Source: Gnetum montanum
Lineage: Eukaryota; Streptophyta; Gnetopsida; Gnetales; Gnetaceae
Length of the DNA stretch: 64,000 bases
Direction of reading: 5' to 3'
Assembly (NCBI GenBank): GCA_015680685.1
Contig: MNCI01004660.1
Coordinates: 44,141-108,140 of the forward strand
Under the pieces are notes generated by a model, which was given only the letters and a program-made list of their open reading frames with translations, ran no database searches and was not told the origin of the DNA. Positions 22,247 to 35,175 of the stretch are shown here, in pieces. The stretch's first letter is position 1. Each line of letters begins with the position of its first letter. The translations under genes and the position numbers were made by a program.

Positions 22247-22560
22247 TGTTAAGTTATGTGGTGACTGATCCAACACGGGTCAAAACCAGTTAGCAGCAAC
22301 AATTAGCAATAGTTAGTAATAGTTAGCAATAGTGTGCAATAGTTAACCAGTAGTTACTGGTTCCAGCAGTTAGTGGTTCTGGTCTAGTTTCCGTTCTCTT
22401 CCATAATGGCCCAAAAACATTCCTGTAACCATAATTGTATGTAGAAAAAATTATTTAATAACAATTCTCATATATTTTTGGTGGTGTGCTTGCTTAAACG
22501 CCACACAAAGCTGTGTGTTTTTTCTTTTCTTCGGTTCTTTATCTATTCCTCAATCTAACA
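22247..22560 (+). repeat. Copia 3' LTR
   Basis: TGTTAAGTTATGTGGTGACT...CTCAATCTAACA, with canonical TG/CA ends, followed by the second GAGGA. Confidence 0.95.
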
Positions 22561-23358
22561 GAGGAGGGGAAGAAGCAGTCGGGGTGGAGGAGGTGCAACA
22601 TGGAGCAGGTGGAACAGCTGAAGGCTATGGTAAGGGTGTTACCCATATTCCAATGCACGATCATAGTGAACTATGTGCTAGTGCAACTGCAGAGATTCTG
22701 GGTGCTGCAAGGGGCCACCATGGACAATAGCATGGGACGAGCAAAGGGCTTCAGCATTCCATCGACGTCGATGCAGGCAATCCCGTAGGCCATGCTCATC
22801 TTCGCAGTGCTGCTGTATGAGGTAGCGGTAGTGCCGACAGCACACCGAGTCACCAGAACCCCATTTTGGCATCACCAAACTACAACTCATCGGCGTGGGT
22901 CTACTACTCTTAGCCTTCTCAATGCTGGCTGCTGCTCTAGTGGAGCAGCATAGGCTCTGCCACGGCTCCCGACGACTTTCGAAAGAGTGGTTGGCTCCCC
23001 AATTCGCGGTCTTTAGCACCTTGGAGATGTTCACATTGGTGGGCCTCATCGAGTTCTTCTACATGTGAGCGCTCACGGATGTGCAAAGCCTACTCACGGT
23101 GCTCACGTATGTCTCCTACTCATTCGGCTTCTTCCTGAGCTCCATCCTTGTCAACGTCATGAACACCGTCACGTCGGCTCACGTCGCGTATGGCTCGCCA
23201 GCAATGATCTCAACGACGACCACCTAGATCACTTCTACTAGCTTCTCGTTGTGCTTAGCTTCCTGAATCTCCTCCATTTCCTTTTTTGGATGCACTGGTT
23301 TTAAAAATCTTGTGCTTGCGTAGCACCTGCATCGTCAGCGTCCTCTGCCAGACCGTAG
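22561..23358 (+). pseudogene. NPF transporter pseudogene copy B, rest of exon 4
   Basis: Continues the frame broken at 16381: QSGWRRCNMEQVEQLKAMVR, FQCTIIVNYVLVQLQ, AKGFSIPSTSMQAIP, TAG at 22786-22788, then the same helices as copy A. One inserted base near 22860 (ACCCCATTTT against ACCCATTCC in A) shifts the frame. TGA follows FFYM at the codon where copy A has TGA. The end is KSCACVAPASSASSARP with TAG at 23356-23358, and an extra TAA sits after WMHWF. Divergence from copy A is obvious at many positions. Confidence 0.85.
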
Positions 23359-25085
23359 CCTCAGACTTAGCCGTCGCCTTAGCCTTAACCTTAGCCTTGC
23401 GTTTCCTTGCCTTTATTTTTGAGTGTAAAGCTAAGTAAGCCTAAGTCTAATTATAGCTATACTATAACAAAAGTGTTATTATCCTCCTAGTTTCATCTCA
23501 CACCATCATCTCTGAAATTTGGGTCAACATGTGCTTTGAATGTTTTTTTCTTTTCCAGAAAACCTCATATGGGAATTGCCATATGTATTGTGCATGTCAA
23601 TTGATCGATGATGGGAAGAAGCATGACTCATGAAACCCAATGTGCAATGTTAATTATTGGGGAGCACCGATGGTGTTGCACAGGGTGGCAGCGGGGTCAC
23701 CCAGTGTGGAAGAAGGAGAATACTATGCTGTTGTGGTAGGGTAGGCACACGCATAAGCAAAAAGCAAATGTGATTGTTGGGGGATTACATAGTTAGTATG
23801 CTTTGTGTATACGTATGATACTTTTTCGCTTCTATAAGTCTTTTTGGGCATCTTATGTGTTTTTAAATTCCAGTGTTTGCATTAGCATAGGAAGCACTAG
23901 CACTGACTCTACCCCTAGCTCTAGCTCTGTTCCTACTGGCAACGGTGGCACGTTTCGGTTGCATAAATCTTTGAAAGCAAAAAATGAAATGATTGACATC
24001 AGCGAAGCTTTCATTTTGAGGAGCAGCAGTAGCAGCACTCCTTTGCTGGCATGGAATCAAGGACCATGGGCACCACCATCTTTCTTCTTCTTCTTCTTCT
24101 TTTGCACATCAGCATCCATTCTGTCACGGGCAGTGCCAACGGCCTTGTTATTCCTTGCATCTTGGGAATATGTATTTGGCTTTGTGGCTTTCTCCATGCA
24201 CATGATTAGACTTTATCGGTCAAGGAAATCTTTATCGTGTGTTGTGCTGTGCTATGCTGGACTACTCTCTAACAAGAGCGAGCATTCACACGTCTACTAC
24301 ACACCTTTCTTAAGCACGCTTTGTACGTTCATAGAATATAAAACCTCCAATATCGAAACATGATGTGAATCAATATGGTCAGGTTTGAAGAGGATTTGAT
24401 AAGGCCAAGGTTAATTTGAATGGTGCATGTAACCATAACTTTATAGAGCGTGGTCATAATATGCATGTTGTGCTTTGGTCCGGAGATTCCAAGAAGTTTG
24501 TTTAAACCTAAGTGCAATTTATTTAGGTGGAGCTAATCATCAGTAATAACCAAGGACTCAATCTTGTAACGTTAAATATTATATGGCTGGCTAATCAATC
24601 CTGTAACGATCCTATATCTAATGATATAGATACTAAAATTTCAAAACTAGGCATAGGCAATTTTACATTAGAGGTAAAGATGTAAATATACTTAAAAGAA
24701 TTTCAAAGTATAATAGTAGAGGAGCACCAAAGAGAGGTGAAATTCCAAAATAACATAAAATGAATGCTTCACTAATTTTAGGAATACCCTTTTAGGTATT
24801 CATCTTACAACCAATCTTAAAAAGCTCCCTTCTAAGATAGGAAAATAATAAGACATTACCCTTTTAGCTTTTTAAGAAAAAAAGAAGAGGGATATAGTCA
24901 CGGAAAAAAATGAAGCATGATGTTAACTAGAGCACACAAAGGGAAAACATTAATTAGAGAATTTTCAGTGAACCACATTCCATTGAAATTTCCAAATGGT
25001 ATAAAAACAAGGAAACAAAAACAACTCCAACTACCTATCTGGGGCAGCCTCTATTCTATGGAAAGAAATCAACTAACACTTGGTA
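23359..25085. other. 3' flank of NPF copy B
   Basis: Counterpart of 671-2186 and 36026-37758. It includes a long serine/phenylalanine-rich open frame (23803-24363) with partners in A and C. On the minus strand a short conserved start MDAD followed by Lys or Glu repeats is seen at about 24120. I do not recognise a product. Confidence 0.5.
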
Positions 25086-26625
25086 GGGAGTGTTAGGAGA
25101 GATGCAAAAGAAGTTGGCCTCTTGGAGAGTATGTTTTTATTTTCTACAAATAAGCTAACTTTGGTTAAATCTATCCTCTCAAACATTCTCATTTATAGTG
25201 CACTCATTTTTAGTTCCCTAGCCAAATTTGTATCACAAGTCAATTAGATTATGAGGAATTTCCTTTAGTCAAGTGGGGAGGAGCATTGTTGATTTCATTT
25301 GATTGCTTGGGATAAGGTGGCTATCCTAGTTCATGCAAGTGGTTGTGGGCTTTAAGATTTCAGGAGGTACGCTTGTATTCTAGCTACTAAGCTGGATTGG
25401 GAGGTTTGGTCTCAAGTAAACAAGCCTTGGGTCAAATTTCTTCAAATGTGCTATCCTAATTTTTGAACCTACCTAGCTAAAGCCTTGAAGATATAGAAAA
25501 CCATTAAGAAAGGATGGACTTTCTTTCAAGTCACTTAGGCATTAGGAATTTGGGGAAGGAGACATTCTAGTGGAAGGTCTTATAATAGAACAAGCTTATC
25601 ACAAAATGATTGGGCAAGTTTTTTCTAAAGTAGTCATCCTATTGTACAAAGGTCCAAGAGCACAAGTAAAGGATTGATTCAATAGGGGGTAGTGGAGAAC
25701 TCCATCAATCTTTCACAATCATAATAGACATGGCCAATTCACCAAATTGTAAATATCCTTTAAAGACATAGCCCCTCTAATTTAGCCCATGAAGATACCT
25801 TGCATTTTACTTTGACAAACTGGAGACAACGAGACTCATATCTTTATATGCAATCCTTTGCCAAAGTAAGGGGATGGGACCTTATTTGAAGGTTGCATTG
25901 TTGACCAAAGATGAGGTTTTTTGCTTGGTTGTTGGCTCATCATGGAATGCTCACTCAGGAAAAAATCTAGTAATAGCATTTTTCCATGGCCTCCTAGTGT
26001 ATCCTTTGCTATAAGGAGATTGAAACTACAAAACACATTTTCAGAAAATGTCTATTTACAAAGATTGTAGGTTGATTTGTGTGCATGTGGACTAGGATCC
26101 TATGGGATCAATGTTAGGCAATGATTAGAGAAGGGCCCATCATTCAAAGCCACTTACATGAGATTTCATTATGGGTGGAGGTTGCCAAGGAGATTTGTAT
26201 CAAGTGTAATGTTAACACATTTCATGCAAACTATGTAAACTCTCCCTATAAATGTATCTTGAAAGCATTCACCTACTTTCACTTATGGAAAAACATCCAT
26301 GAATGCACAATGACAGTGTTTAATGCTTGTGACTTCTTGTGAGATGAATTAATATGGCACTCGTAAACTATGTGTTCTTTTGCTTTTCCGAATATGAATA
26401 CCACTTCTTTTAAATGAAATTTCTTATGTAACACATGATTATTTTTTGGTTCTTAGTTACAATGCCCTATAGAAATGCCTATGGCTTTTTAATTAGTCTA
26501 AGTGTTCATTTTTTTTTTGCTGGAGGATCTTCTACCCCCCATGATGATATTGCTATTGTAATTGTTGATTTGAGGGTTCATCCCTCTTCTGATATAAATG
26601 ACTAGACTTTCCCTTAAAAAAATGA
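25086..26625 (+). pseudogene. LINE remnant, copy B
   Basis: Same decayed RT C-terminus and zf-RVT region as 2187-3718, with many shared stops. One frame (26121-26342) runs GPIIQSHLHEISLWVEVAKE and stays open longer than in copy A. No catalytic core. Confidence 0.7.
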
Positions 26626-27756
26626 ACAACTCCAAGAGTGAAACAAAAATTCTTGAAGTTAAGGACTAAATAAATTTTCCTACAAACTTGGCTTAAAGCT
26701 ATGTAAATATAAGCTACACAAAAACCAAGAACTTTGAGCAAGGAGACAAGTAAACAATTAATAGATGAATTAGTCTTCCATATTGCAAAGTATTGCAAAG
26801 AGCACATATTGGATCATGAACAAGTAAATGAGAGTAGTAAATGCGAATAGGAAAAACTTACTAAATTAAACACTATTAACAATATTTAATTTTTTAAGGA
26901 GTGGAAACATTCTATATCTTTTAAATCAAGTGCTTCCATAATTGCATGTTATAGCTAACATTCCATAGATAATTGAATATTTTCCAAATCATAATAATCC
27001 TAGCCCCTCCCAAGACTCCACCTTGGTGACATGAGCATTGAGGCTCTAGGTGATGATCCTTGGTAAAATGCTAGCATTAAAACTAATAATAGTACAATAA
27101 AACTGGGGTTGAATTGAAAAAATTGAGTGATTAAAATTTTGTCTAATATATGCAAAAAAATCTAAACAATTAAACTATTTAAAGCCATTAATGTCATAGA
27201 TAATATGGCACTCAAACTAAGTAATTAATCATTTGCACATATGAAAGGATGAAAGAAAGGTAAGCCCAAGTTTACACTACACACAATAAAGGCATTATGC
27301 TTAATAACCCATGGTTCATTATTAATAGGAAGCCACTAAGGAGATAACTTATTAAGCATTGAAGTAGGAGCTATGAAATTGTTCAAGATCCAAATATTAC
27401 TGATAAATCTCTAAGTCTTCTAAATGTATTTTCTGGCAATAAAGTTTTTCAAGTCATAAGACCTAGGTTAGACCTAAGGCACAAGCATTCAAAAGAGGTT
27501 AAACTTTTGTTCATTAACCAATCCTCATAGGATCCTACCTTGGTAGGATGAGCATTGAACCTCTAGGTGATGATCTTTTTTATAAACAATGAGGTGTTAT
27601 CCTAGCGGTAAGACTCTTAATTTGAAAGCTCCAAATTATAAATATCTTAGGGTGTGAAAATGTTTCAATTATTTTAGGTTCAACCACCCCCTAATGATCC
27701 TTTTAAGAACTTGAAATAGTTATACATTTAAGGAAAAAAACTAAATTTAAAAAATG
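26626..27756. other. AT-rich non-coding spacer, copy B
   Basis: Counterpart of 3719-4858, with the two dispersed 47-bp motifs (about 27013 and 27527) and a SINE-like repeat at 27589-27695. No gene seen. Confidence 0.6.
27589..27695 (+). repeat. SINE-like repeat, copy B unit 1
   Basis: Counterpart of 4690-4795, with GAGGTGTTATCCTAGCGGTA at its start. Confidence 0.5.
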
Positions 27757-28522
27757 AGCACTGATGGGATGCGACATCGCATGCTCATCGCCAGTTCTAT
27801 AAATAAGAGGTGACTCTCCCTTCTTTCATCATCTAGATCTAGACCTTAGCCAAACTTTTTCCATTTTCCCATTCTAGAGTTAGAATAATTTCCATGTGCC
27901 CGTAGTAGGAGTCCCAAAGTGAATGGATCTTTATTCGAGCAATTTTGTACCTAAGCACACAATTGTGTACGACAATAAAGATAAGCTTTTGGATAAACCT
28001 TGCAACATATGGACTAAGGTAAATAGGACTTTAATTATTATTAATTGTTTAAATACTTTCTTAAGGAATTAATCTCTCTAAAAAATCAACTCTCATAGTT
28101 AAGTGCATTCAGTACGACTGCTTCGAGCACGTGCATTACGCTCGGTAATCCCTGTAACGAATAGCGTTTGGTAATCCCAGTAGCATTGCATTCATTTAGG
28201 GTTTGAACAGCAAGTGGGAACGAATACTGATGCTAGGACGATTAGAGCTTAGTTAGTGAAATTCAGTTACTTAGTTTCTTCACCCTTTCCTCTCTTAGCA
28301 TAGACGATAAAAACATAAAAGATATAAAAATCACATGCCTCAAGCTTACTTAACCATACAACCATGACAAATACAAGTAAGCTTTGGAGGACAACGATTG
28401 ATTAAAATTAGGTGTTCCATAAGGCGTGTAGGCACTTAGTCTATGGTGTTTGACCAAATCGCACATGTAACACTTGTATTCGTATGGTTGAGTGTAGGGG
28501 TACCTCGCCACTCATCAAGCAT
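27757..28522 (+). mobile_element. Solo gypsy LTR, copy B
   Basis: 756-bp LTR at 27762-28517 in the same position as in copies A and C. Flanks are AGCAC (27757-27761, one change) and AGCAT (28518-28522). TATA-like TATAAATAAGAGG. No internal region. Confidence 0.9.
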
Positions 28523-28660
28523 GTTTGACTAACTTTAGGCTTACCCATCTAGATGTGCTTGTGGGAAAAAAATTCTAAGACTCAATACCAATTAAGCACT
28601 TTATCATTCACTTAGCATATAAGATAATACATACCCTATTTATAATAATTCACCAAAAAC

Positions 28661-28805
28661 AATGAGATGTTAGTCTAGTGGTATGGATCCTAACTTAGTA
28701 ACCCCAAGTCACAAGTTTCATTATACTAGATAGCACCAAGATATAAACTTCTATAAATCCTGGGATGTACCTATGTTTCAATTATTGTAGGTTCTAACAC
28801 CCTAT
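28661..28805 (+). repeat. SINE-like repeat, copy B unit 2
   Basis: Counterpart of 5766-5910, with the A box TAGTCTAGTGG kept and the B box changed to GTTTCATTA. Confidence 0.55.
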
Positions 28806-29134
28806 ATTAATTCACCAAAGCCTAAGCCACCATCCTCTTATGACAAAAGCCTATTCTATAGTGGCTAATAGTCCAAAAAAAAAAAATTCACAAGTTATTC
28901 AATGTGATGATATGCAACAACACTATGAGTCCAATATGAAAAATAGTACACAAGTTGCTTGGATGATATGCTAAGTCTTTTTTATCTTATTGACTTCAAC
29001 ATCCCATAAAGTTTTTGAGGATCCAATAAAGAAAATAGAAAAGCTTAAGAAGTAGAAGATATTTAATTTTTTTTGAAAATGCTAAGATTTTAAAAAAGAT
29101 CATCTTGAAACCCCTTAGTACAAAAAATGAAAAT

Positions 29135-30181
29135 TTAATTGATGAGCAGCGAGGTACCCCTATGCTTAGCCATACAAATATGAGTGTTACACGCAATCTG
29201 GTCTAACTCCAAGGGCTAACTACTTATGCGCCTTCACAGAATAAGGATGGGTTAGGCGATCGTTGTCTTCCCAATCTTACATGTATGGCATAATTATATA
29301 GTTAAGTATACTTGAGGTATATGATTTTTATGCTTTTTATGTTTTATGTTTTAGTGCTAAAGATGGAAGAAGTGAATTAATTGAATAACTAATTTAAATT
29401 AACTAATTAGCTAGGTCCTAACTAGTCCTAACACCAGCATCTGATCCCACTTTTCGTACACGTCCTGAACCAGTGCAACACTACCGGGGTTACTAAACGC
29501 TAATCGTTACTAGGTTACTAAGCATTCCACACATGTTCGAAGTGGTTGTACTGAGTGTGCTTACTTGTGAAAATTAATTAATCAATAAAAGTAACATTAA
29601 TTAACAAATGAAAACATTAAAGAACTATAAATAGTATTGAGGGTGAGAGATAAGCTATTCTGAATGCTGCAAGGTTTATCACAAAGTTTGTCTTTATTTC
29701 TAGACACAAGGTGTGCTTAGGTACACAATGCTCGAATAAAGATCTTTTTACTTTATGACTTCTACTGCAAGCATTCAGAAATAATTCTAACTCTGAGAGG
29801 GAGAAACTACAAGAGTTTGGGTAAGGGACTAAGAACTAACTACAATACCAAGTAAGCTTGCCTCTTATTTATAGGCAATGAGACAAGTCCCAATATCAGA
29901 TGTCCAATATCACTTGTTAGGATCCGATATTGTGGACCCGATATCGTAGTCCCGATATCGCAACTCATCATACCCCCATGACTAAATAAAAACTCATCCT
30001 TGAGTTCCTTACAAAATATTGGGAAGGTATGGGATTATTGACAAAATGAAAATTGACAATGACATGGGATGATAGACATAAAGTACCTGGGGAATGGATC
30101 GATAAATATATTACAGCATTGGTGTTCATGCCCATTGTGGTAATCATTGTTCATAGATGACATCCAGACCATCATTTGATA
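29135..30181 (-). mobile_element. Truncated reverse gypsy element, copy B
   Basis: TTAAT (29135-29139), LTR 29140-29970 (831 bp), then 211 bp of internal 3' end up to TGATA at 30181. It is cut at exactly the point where copy A is cut (7283). Confidence 0.85.
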
Positions 30182-30182
30182 G

Positions 30183-30903
30183 GAGACTTGCTATGATGCC
30201 ACCAATGAAAGGCAGATACATGAGGGTTGAACTGCACCATGGGAAAAGTTTCCGAAAGGACCATGTTCTTTAGCAGTGCAGCTATTCGGCCAGACTCGTG
30301 TTGGAATTCCTACCTCAAGTACACCATGAGCAAAGTTTCCTTAAAAACAAAAAAAGAAAATAATCAAGAAAATGAGGACCATGTTCATTGGCTGTGTAAT
30401 AAGTTCTTGAGTGTGATTGGGTATGGCAGTAATCCTCACCCTAACCTTCATTTCCCTTTTAAATTTAAGTTTCCAAAAAAAAAACAAGGAAAAATCTGAA
30501 AGTTGTGACTTACTATGATCTAATATGAGCTTTAGCTCATCCTCATTAATTTTTGTATAAGTCACTTGCTCAAAATAGCCTGCATACTTTTACTGTTACC
30601 TTGTGACAATATTGAGAATGAGAGCTTAACTATATATATAATTACATATATATATATATATATCTATAAATATTAGTTAAAATAACAATAAATTATATAT
30701 TTAAATTTTAATGGTGTTTTGGATGGCTTACGTCGATATCTATTTTGATCATTTGGTTATTTTAATCATGTTTAGATCACTATAATTTACTTTCAAATTT
30801 TATGTCCTTGTTTAGGGATTTTTTTTATTGCATTTCTTTTTAAAAATTTCATGATTTTTATTGCTCCTTGCACTTGCATGCAATTTGGAGTTTGGGGGCT
30901 AAG
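30183..30903 (+). mobile_element. Athila-like internal 3' end, copy B
   Basis: Counterpart of 7285-7982, ending in the polypurine tract at 30891-30903. An AT microsatellite lies at about 30635-30665. No coding content recognised. Confidence 0.75.
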
Positions 30904-32678
30904 TGTTCAGGTCAACCTCACCCATGCTAAGCATGGGGCCATTATCAATGCACATGTAAGGAATTATAGTTGCAAAGTAGTCAAAATGCACAAATCAAAT
31001 TTATAGGAATTCAACAAATGTTATACTAGTTTTATGTAAAAAGCAAAATATACACAATAGGTCCTCAACCACACATAAATTAAATAAAATAAAAATTATG
31101 AATTTCAATTGCTAAATGAGCAAGTAGTACACCATCACATGATAAATAGTGCACCACATGCTTTGCACAGACCTCTAAAAGATGACCTCAATGTAACCTA
31201 TTACCAATTGTCCCTTGGAGAGAGAAAGTGATATAAAGGAATTCCATTTAGAAAAGAAAAGAAATAAAGTCAAGAGAAAAGTTAAGCCACCTGAAAAATG
31301 CAAAAAAATAGCATATCTTTAAATTATAAAACATGCTAATGACTGCATAATTTGTTCAAGTCTAATTAATTGATTTTTATTTTTTTTAAAAGTCAAATAC
31401 AACATGCTCAAATAAAGCATGATGCTACAAAAAAATTTCAAAACTACTTGATTTGGTGTTAGCAAATAGATTCTCTTTTTTTTTTCGAATTCCCAAAGAG
31501 TGCCAGTTGAAACTCGTCCTATCATTAAAAAGAATTACATATTTAGAAAACATTTGTTAAAACATTTGTAACAGTGATGTAGCGTGTTGACGACGAATGA
31601 CGGTTAATAGTAGTTCACCGGTTTCTTCTCTCGTAGACCGCTATTTACAACGAAGCGAACCAAAGCCAAAAGGGCAAAGAAATAGAGCCTATAGCCACCA
31701 TTCTCTCTTCTTCTGGCAGGCCACAGTGAAAGTGGAGGCAGAGAACCACACAAGCACCACCTGTACGTGTAGACGACGATAGGTGACATGTCAATAGTGA
31801 CTTGGACACTGTGAGGGATGGTGTTTTTAGACACCGATCTCTCCTTTTTCCTATCCTTTCACAGCACTCAAAAAGAGAACGAAGCATAGAACCTCTTCCC
31901 AGATGTGGGAGGCATCCAGGCAACAGCAGACGCTTGGCGCCTAGTAACGGCAGATCCAGCAGAAGTCTTTCTTTCTGCGCATAAACAGACAACCTGTAGC
32001 AGCGGCCCTAGATAGTCTCTTTGGATGATGCATCACAGTGACAGCTCCAATTGCAATGTGGGTGACCACAGACAGAGGTTGGCGCACAAGGGACAGTCTG
32101 TTTCTTTTAGTCTCTAACCACAACAAACAGTGGCCGACGGTGTTTGGCATTGCATCCAATATGCACGCTAGTTTTCTATTTTGTGTAGTTTTGTATTTTT
32201 CTTTTTTTTCTTTGCCAATTACAGTGGCATTTCAGCACATAGTATCAGCAGGGTGTGCTTCCTGAAGCATGGGCAGACAAGAAAGCACTTCGGCTATCCA
32301 TTTTGCTGCATTGTTTTGTGTTAAGCTAAGTTTTTTTTGCTCAATCACCTTTAATTTGATGTCATTGTAACAAGACCATTAGTCTCCATCAAATGTTTAT
32401 TTCTAAATAGATTGTTAAAATCAAACTTTTGCTTGTATTTGGAGTTCTCAAATTTCTGGTTATTTTTTAAAAAAATAATCTTTCATTTCTCAACTTATTT
32501 TTGCTACTTTATTTTTCTTATTTAAAGTTGGGATAGTTATTCTATTTAAGTTTCTTTATCAAATTTCCTAGTTCAATTTATCTATTTAAATGTCACATAG
32601 CTTTTTTAGCTGAGACTATTCCCGAGTTTCCGTACCTATACGGGAGGTGTTAGCGTGTCCAAAATTTATGCATCAACA
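30904..32678 (+). mobile_element. Athila-like LTR shared between two internal regions
   Basis: 1775-bp LTR from TGTTCAGGTCAACCTCACCC to TTTATGCATCAACA. To its left is an internal 3' end with a polypurine tract; to its right are a primer-site-like sequence and gag. It therefore serves as 3' LTR to the left part and 5' LTR to the right part. It contains CTGAGACTATTCCCGAGTTT near the 3' end, shared with 21341. No open frame is convincing. Confidence 0.75.
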
Positions 32679-32680
32679 CC

Positions 32681-32698
32681 TTTTTGGTGCTAGAAGGA
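32681..32698 (+). other. Possible primer-binding site of Athila-like element
   Basis: TTTTTGGTGCTAGAAGGAGG directly after the LTR end. Position fits a primer site, but I could not assign the tRNA with certainty. Confidence 0.4.
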
Positions 32699-32699
32699 G

Positions 32700-33080
32700 G
32701 GTAGTTTCTCAACCTTTTCTTGATTTTCCTTTTATGTTTCTTTTCTTTTTTAAAAAATAAATGATCATTTTTAATTACTGTCTATTTTTGTTTTTGCCTC
32801 CCTATTTTCAGTTTTATTGCTCTATTTTAGTTTCATTTTCAAATCTCCAAATTTATATTCTAGCAATCCTTTTTTTAATTTGTTTTTCTGAAATTTAATT
32901 GAGGTGATTTAAATTATTTTACTTTCCTAAAATTTTGTAATTTCAATTTTAATTTTAAAAATAAAAAAATTAATAAAATAATAAAAGATATATAAAAAAT
33001 ATAGCATTCAAATTTCTTTTCCATTTTCTTTAATTTTCACAGTTTATTAGCATTTTACATTTCCTGTTATTTTTCATTTT
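32700..33080. other. Leader of Athila-like element
   Basis: T-rich untranslated sequence between the LTR and gag; nothing else seen. Confidence 0.5.
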
Positions 33081-34487
33081 ATGAGTGACTCTTCTTACGG
33101 AACATCTCAACAAAGAACTCATACTCCTACCCCTAGTCAACCAGTTACTCGTCAATTTACTTTGCGAAAACAACGAACTTCACTTTTTCCAAGTTCAATT
33201 CCTAAAAATCCTCGAACTAAGATGACAGCCCATCAACCCCTAGCTCCCTTAGTAAGAAACCCTTTTAATTTTCATAACTACCATGACACACCAAAATCCC
33301 TTTAGAACATAAATCTATTCTTTGATCCTACAACCCCTACGAATGATGCCTGCCAGCACATACAATGTTTTGAAACCTTATTAGGGATCCACAACATTGT
33401 ACATAATGATGTAGCATGTAGGGTGTTTGTAACAACATTTAGGACCAAAACAATCCAATGGTTCTTAATGCTTCCTGATGCCTCTATTAACACATGGCAA
33501 GAATTCAAAAACAAGTTTTCGAATCAGTTTGACAAATTTATAAGCCCTCCTATCGCATCAAGCAACTTTACCAACCTAAGAAAACTACCTAGGGAAAATG
33601 TTAGGGATTATAATCTTAGATTCCTTCTTCAACTTGCCTATGTGCCAAATGAGATGCGACCATAACCAGATGGTATTCTCAACTTCTATCTCTCTATCAT
33701 TGATCCATTCTTCGCTTATGCCATCAAATCTGATCCAAACATAATGGAAATACAAGATGCAATGTCAAAAGCTATGGAATTAGAGCAAATAACCCTTATG
33801 AACAACATCCAAACCCAATTTGGGATGATGAGTGTTAGTAACCCTATGCAATCAAACTCTCTACTCTTACCAACTTTTCAAACATTTGATGTTATGCCTC
33901 AAGCTATTTCTCCCTTTCAACCAACTCAACCTTTAAGTAATTACTCTCAAGGCTCCATGTCCTCTTCATTCTTACCATCCAACACTGGTTTGAATGATGA
34001 CCAATCAAAAGCTTTGATTCAATCCATTATAAACCCAAATGGGACATCAAATTTTGTTGAACCACCAACCCAAACTCAAGATCAAATGACCCAAATACTC
34101 ACTTCACTACAAAAACTATCCAATGAAGTGGTTGAGCTAAAGAGGAATAATAACAAAGGCCCTATACAACTAGAAAAGCCAAATGCATCAATCAACGATG
34201 ATTATTGTCATCTTCATAATACGAGGCAACATTCTAAAAAGACTTGTCCTCAATTCATGGCATTGTATGGTGATAATACCCAATGGCAACAAAATGGGAA
34301 AACCCCTATCATGGTCCTTAATGTACCTCATGAGACAGAAAGTGAAGAGGTTTCCTCATTAGAACATGTTATGGTAGGCAACCCTAACCCACACAACAAC
34401 AAACTAGGAACAATTCTTATACACCTCCAAACAAAAGAGTTCCTAGTCAAAACAATGCAAACAACCAATCTGGGTCATCCCAAGTAA
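33081..34487 (+). pseudogene. Athila/Tat-like gag
   Basis: A single frame of 469 codons with only two stops (TAG 33303-33305 and TAA 33663-33665), long for a dead element. Capsid landmarks are CRVFVTTFRTKTIQWFLML, INTWQEFKNKFSNQF, RENVRDYNLRFLLQLAY and PDGILNFYLSIIDPFF. A coiled-coil-like QILTSLQKLSNEVVELKRN precedes a zinc-binding motif YCHLHNTRQHSKKTCPQF (about 34203-34256). The start ATG at 33081 gives MSDSSYGTSQQ. A frame change near 34440 leads into the protease region. The element encoded nucleocapsid for its own replication, now lost. Confidence 0.85.
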
Positions 34488-35170
34488 CTGCCCCACAACA
34501 ACCAAACCACCCTTCTATACTTAGAATAGTTTCATCTCAACAGGAAACCAAAGATGAACATAAGAATTATGATTTGGTTGAAGACTTAAAAAGAGTTAAA
34601 GCCAACATTTCGATATATAACCTCCTACACTTCAATGAAATGAAAGAAGTGATTTGGGATATGGTTCATATACCTGTAGCCCAAACAGAAAAATCCCCAA
34701 TTCCCGAAAGGCAAGTTCACTTTGTAGAAAGTCCTAACACATTATTAGTATAAAATGTGGATAATTCCATGTCTAGAAAAAAGGACCATCCCCCTTTCCT
34801 AACCACTTTTATTATTTTAGGAAAGAATGTCCATAACTATTTGATGGATTCTGGTGCAACTATTAGTGATATGCCTCTTGACATTTGTATACCTTAGGAG
34901 CACAAATGATACCACAAACTAAAAGTGTGATTCAACTTGATGGGTCTAAGGTACTTGTGGTAGGATTATTAAAAGGAGCTAAGGTACAACTTAAGTAATA
35001 CCCTACATTTACATGTTATACAGATATCCTAGTAGTTGACATGACACCCACATATGATGTGCTCTTATCTAGAACTTTTGGAGCTAAGTTTGGGGGCTTC
35101 TTTAGGTCGGATTTCTCAGAATTATTGATCCCTATCAAAGGAAAATCTGAATACATGACTATACCCTGAG
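34440..35170 (+). pseudogene. Athila/Tat-like gag-pol linker and aspartic protease
   Basis: In the frame after gag: linker with ILRIVSSQQETKDEHKNYDL and RVKANISIYNLLHFNEM, TAA at about 34750, then the protease core NYLMDSGATISDMP at about 34840 with an intact DSGA. A frameshift follows within about 50 bases, then MIPQTKSVIQLDGSK and DILVVDMTPTYDVLLSRTF with further stops. Confidence 0.8.
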
Positions 35171-35175
35171 AACCC

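Larger units (their letters stand above)
16382..22560 (+). mobile_element. Copia LTR retrotransposon inserted in NPF exon 4
   Basis: Complete outline: 5' LTR 16382-16700, tRNA-iMet primer site, gag, protease, integrase, RNase H, polypurine tract and 3' LTR 22247-22560, flanked by GAGGA. Domain order PR-IN-RT/RH places it in Ty1/Copia. Most of the reverse transcriptase is missing; an Athila-like 3' end plus LTR (about 18955-21449) occupies its place. The two LTRs differ at many visible positions and by small indels, so the insertion is not recent. Confidence 0.95.

Noticed and set aside
15028-23358. Functional NPF gene with a very large intron
   Set aside because: The interruption is a Copia element with LTRs and a target duplication inside coding sequence and without splice sites at its edges; several stops and a frameshift affect the exons.
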